From positions 1 through 7,905 of the forward strand of contig JAGODW010000059.1 in assembly GCA_017998025.1 (NCBI GenBank): DNA of 7,905 bases. The letters run 5' to 3'. This document shows, one piece after another, positions 7,502 to 7,905 of this stretch. A model generated the notes under the pieces. That model was not told the origin of the DNA, made no database searches, and saw nothing but the letters and a program-made list of their open reading frames with translations. Made by a program: the position numbers and the translations under genes. The DNA is from Spirochaetales bacterium (lineage in GTDB: Bacteria > Spirochaetota > Spirochaetia > DTKZ01). Numbering within the stretch: position 1 is the first letter of the stretch; the number at the start of each line of letters is the position of its first letter.

Positions 7502-7905
7502 ATGTACCTGAATAAAATCCCTCATCCTATCAATTTTCTGTACGATCTAGAAGGATCCGTGTTTCTCGAAGTAAGTCACTTTGGGGAAGATGTGTATCGT
7601 GTTGCATATAGAAGCTCCCGATGGGAAGGGCAAGAAAGTCCTGCTCGTCTTACCAAACTAGGCTGGAAGAAGGAGAAGAGGGGAGAAGTTGTGCCTAGCG
7701 GTCAGGGCTTTGAGGTGCGCTGGGAAAAGGAACGGGTTCTGGGCACGCTGGAAGGCAGGGGATTCGGAGTTTTAGGCAAGGGGTGGGTGTTTAATTTTGA
7801 GCCGAATCCCCACTATCGATTCTATGGCCTGGGAGAAAAGGCGATGCCTGTTGAGAAGACAGGAGTACGGACAAAGTTTTACAACACGGATCTGTGGGCT
7901 GATTT
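7502..7905 (+). CDS. Glycoside hydrolase family 31 (alpha-glucosidase-like), N-terminal part, cut by the window
   Basis: The frame from ATG 7502 stays open to the end of the window (134 codons plus two bases). Near the end lie FYGLGEK (residues 107-113), a downstream Gly (121) and KFYNTDLWAD (125-134). This is the signature of the mutarotase-like beta-sandwich that precedes the TIM barrel in family 31 (compare YGLGE...WNTD in alpha-glucosidases and alpha-xylosidases). These enzymes hydrolyse or transfer alpha-linked sugars; the catalytic Asp residues lie in the unseen part, so substrate cannot be assigned. There is no signal peptide, which suggests a cytoplasmic enzyme acting on imported oligosaccharides. 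The start is bounded by the ribA stop, which is in the same frame just 3 bp upstream (TAG CCT ATG), so 7502 is the first possible ATG. No good Shine-Dalgarno is seen, so coupling to ribA translation is likely. Confidence 0.85.
   Translation, partial: MYLNKIPHPINFLYDLEGSVFLEVSHFGEDVYRVAYRSSRWEGQESPARLTKLGWKKEKRGEVVPSGQGFEVRWEKERVLGTLEGRGFGVLGKGWVFNFEPNPHYRFYGLGEKAMPVEKTGVRTKFYNTDLWAD

Noticed and set aside
1..7905. CRISPR arrays, tRNA/rRNA genes, insertion sequences, prophage or toxin-antitoxin genes
   Set aside because: No regularly spaced repeats, RNA gene signatures, transposase motifs or terminal inverted repeats were seen; the window is almost fully coding.

Overview
The window holds seven genes, all on the + strand and tightly packed. 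The first and last are cut by the window edges. Base composition looks moderate (estimated by eye in the upper 40s % GC). The best taxonomic clue is the elongation factor G, which closely resembles mitochondrial EF-G1. From established knowledge, such mtEFG1-like factors (spdEFG1) occur in spirochaetes, planctomycetes and some deltaproteobacteria. Together with the Shine-Dalgarno-led, Treponema-like gene style, I infer a spirochaete, probably Treponema/Spirochaeta-like. No rRNA or unique marker here settles this.

Layout. (1) Bases 3-1214: the 3' part of a long coiled-coil protein of unknown function; the reading frame is open to the window edge, so its true start lies outside. (2) 1226-2104: a secreted protein with a clear signal peptide, also of unknown function, starting 11 bp after gene 1 and probably translationally coupled to it. 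(3) 2105-2188: an 84-bp gap with weak hairpins and a run of seven T, possibly a terminator or leader separating two transcription units. (4) 2189-4270: mtEFG1-type elongation factor G. (5) 4311-5015: a RecA/DnaB/KaiC-like P-loop ATPase of unknown role. (6) 5021-6748: a membrane-bound, Cache-type sensor histidine kinase of the HisKA_2 class. (7) 6773-7498: stand-alone GTP cyclohydrolase II (ribA), with an N-terminal extension and an Asp-to-Glu change at an active-site position. (8) 7502-7905: the N-terminal part of a glycoside hydrolase family 31 enzyme (alpha-glucosidase-like), running off the window.

How they work together. Genes 4-8 are separated by 40, 5, 24 and 3 bp, so co-transcription is plausible, but their functions (translation, an unknown ATPase, signalling, riboflavin synthesis, sugar hydrolysis) do not form an obvious pathway. 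The tightest and most curious pairings are the coiled-coil/secreted-protein pair (genes 1-2) and the P-loop ATPase/histidine kinase pair (5 bp apart, with no response regulator in view). No tRNA, rRNA, CRISPR array, insertion sequence or prophage element was seen. No gene-free stretch exceeds 84 bp.
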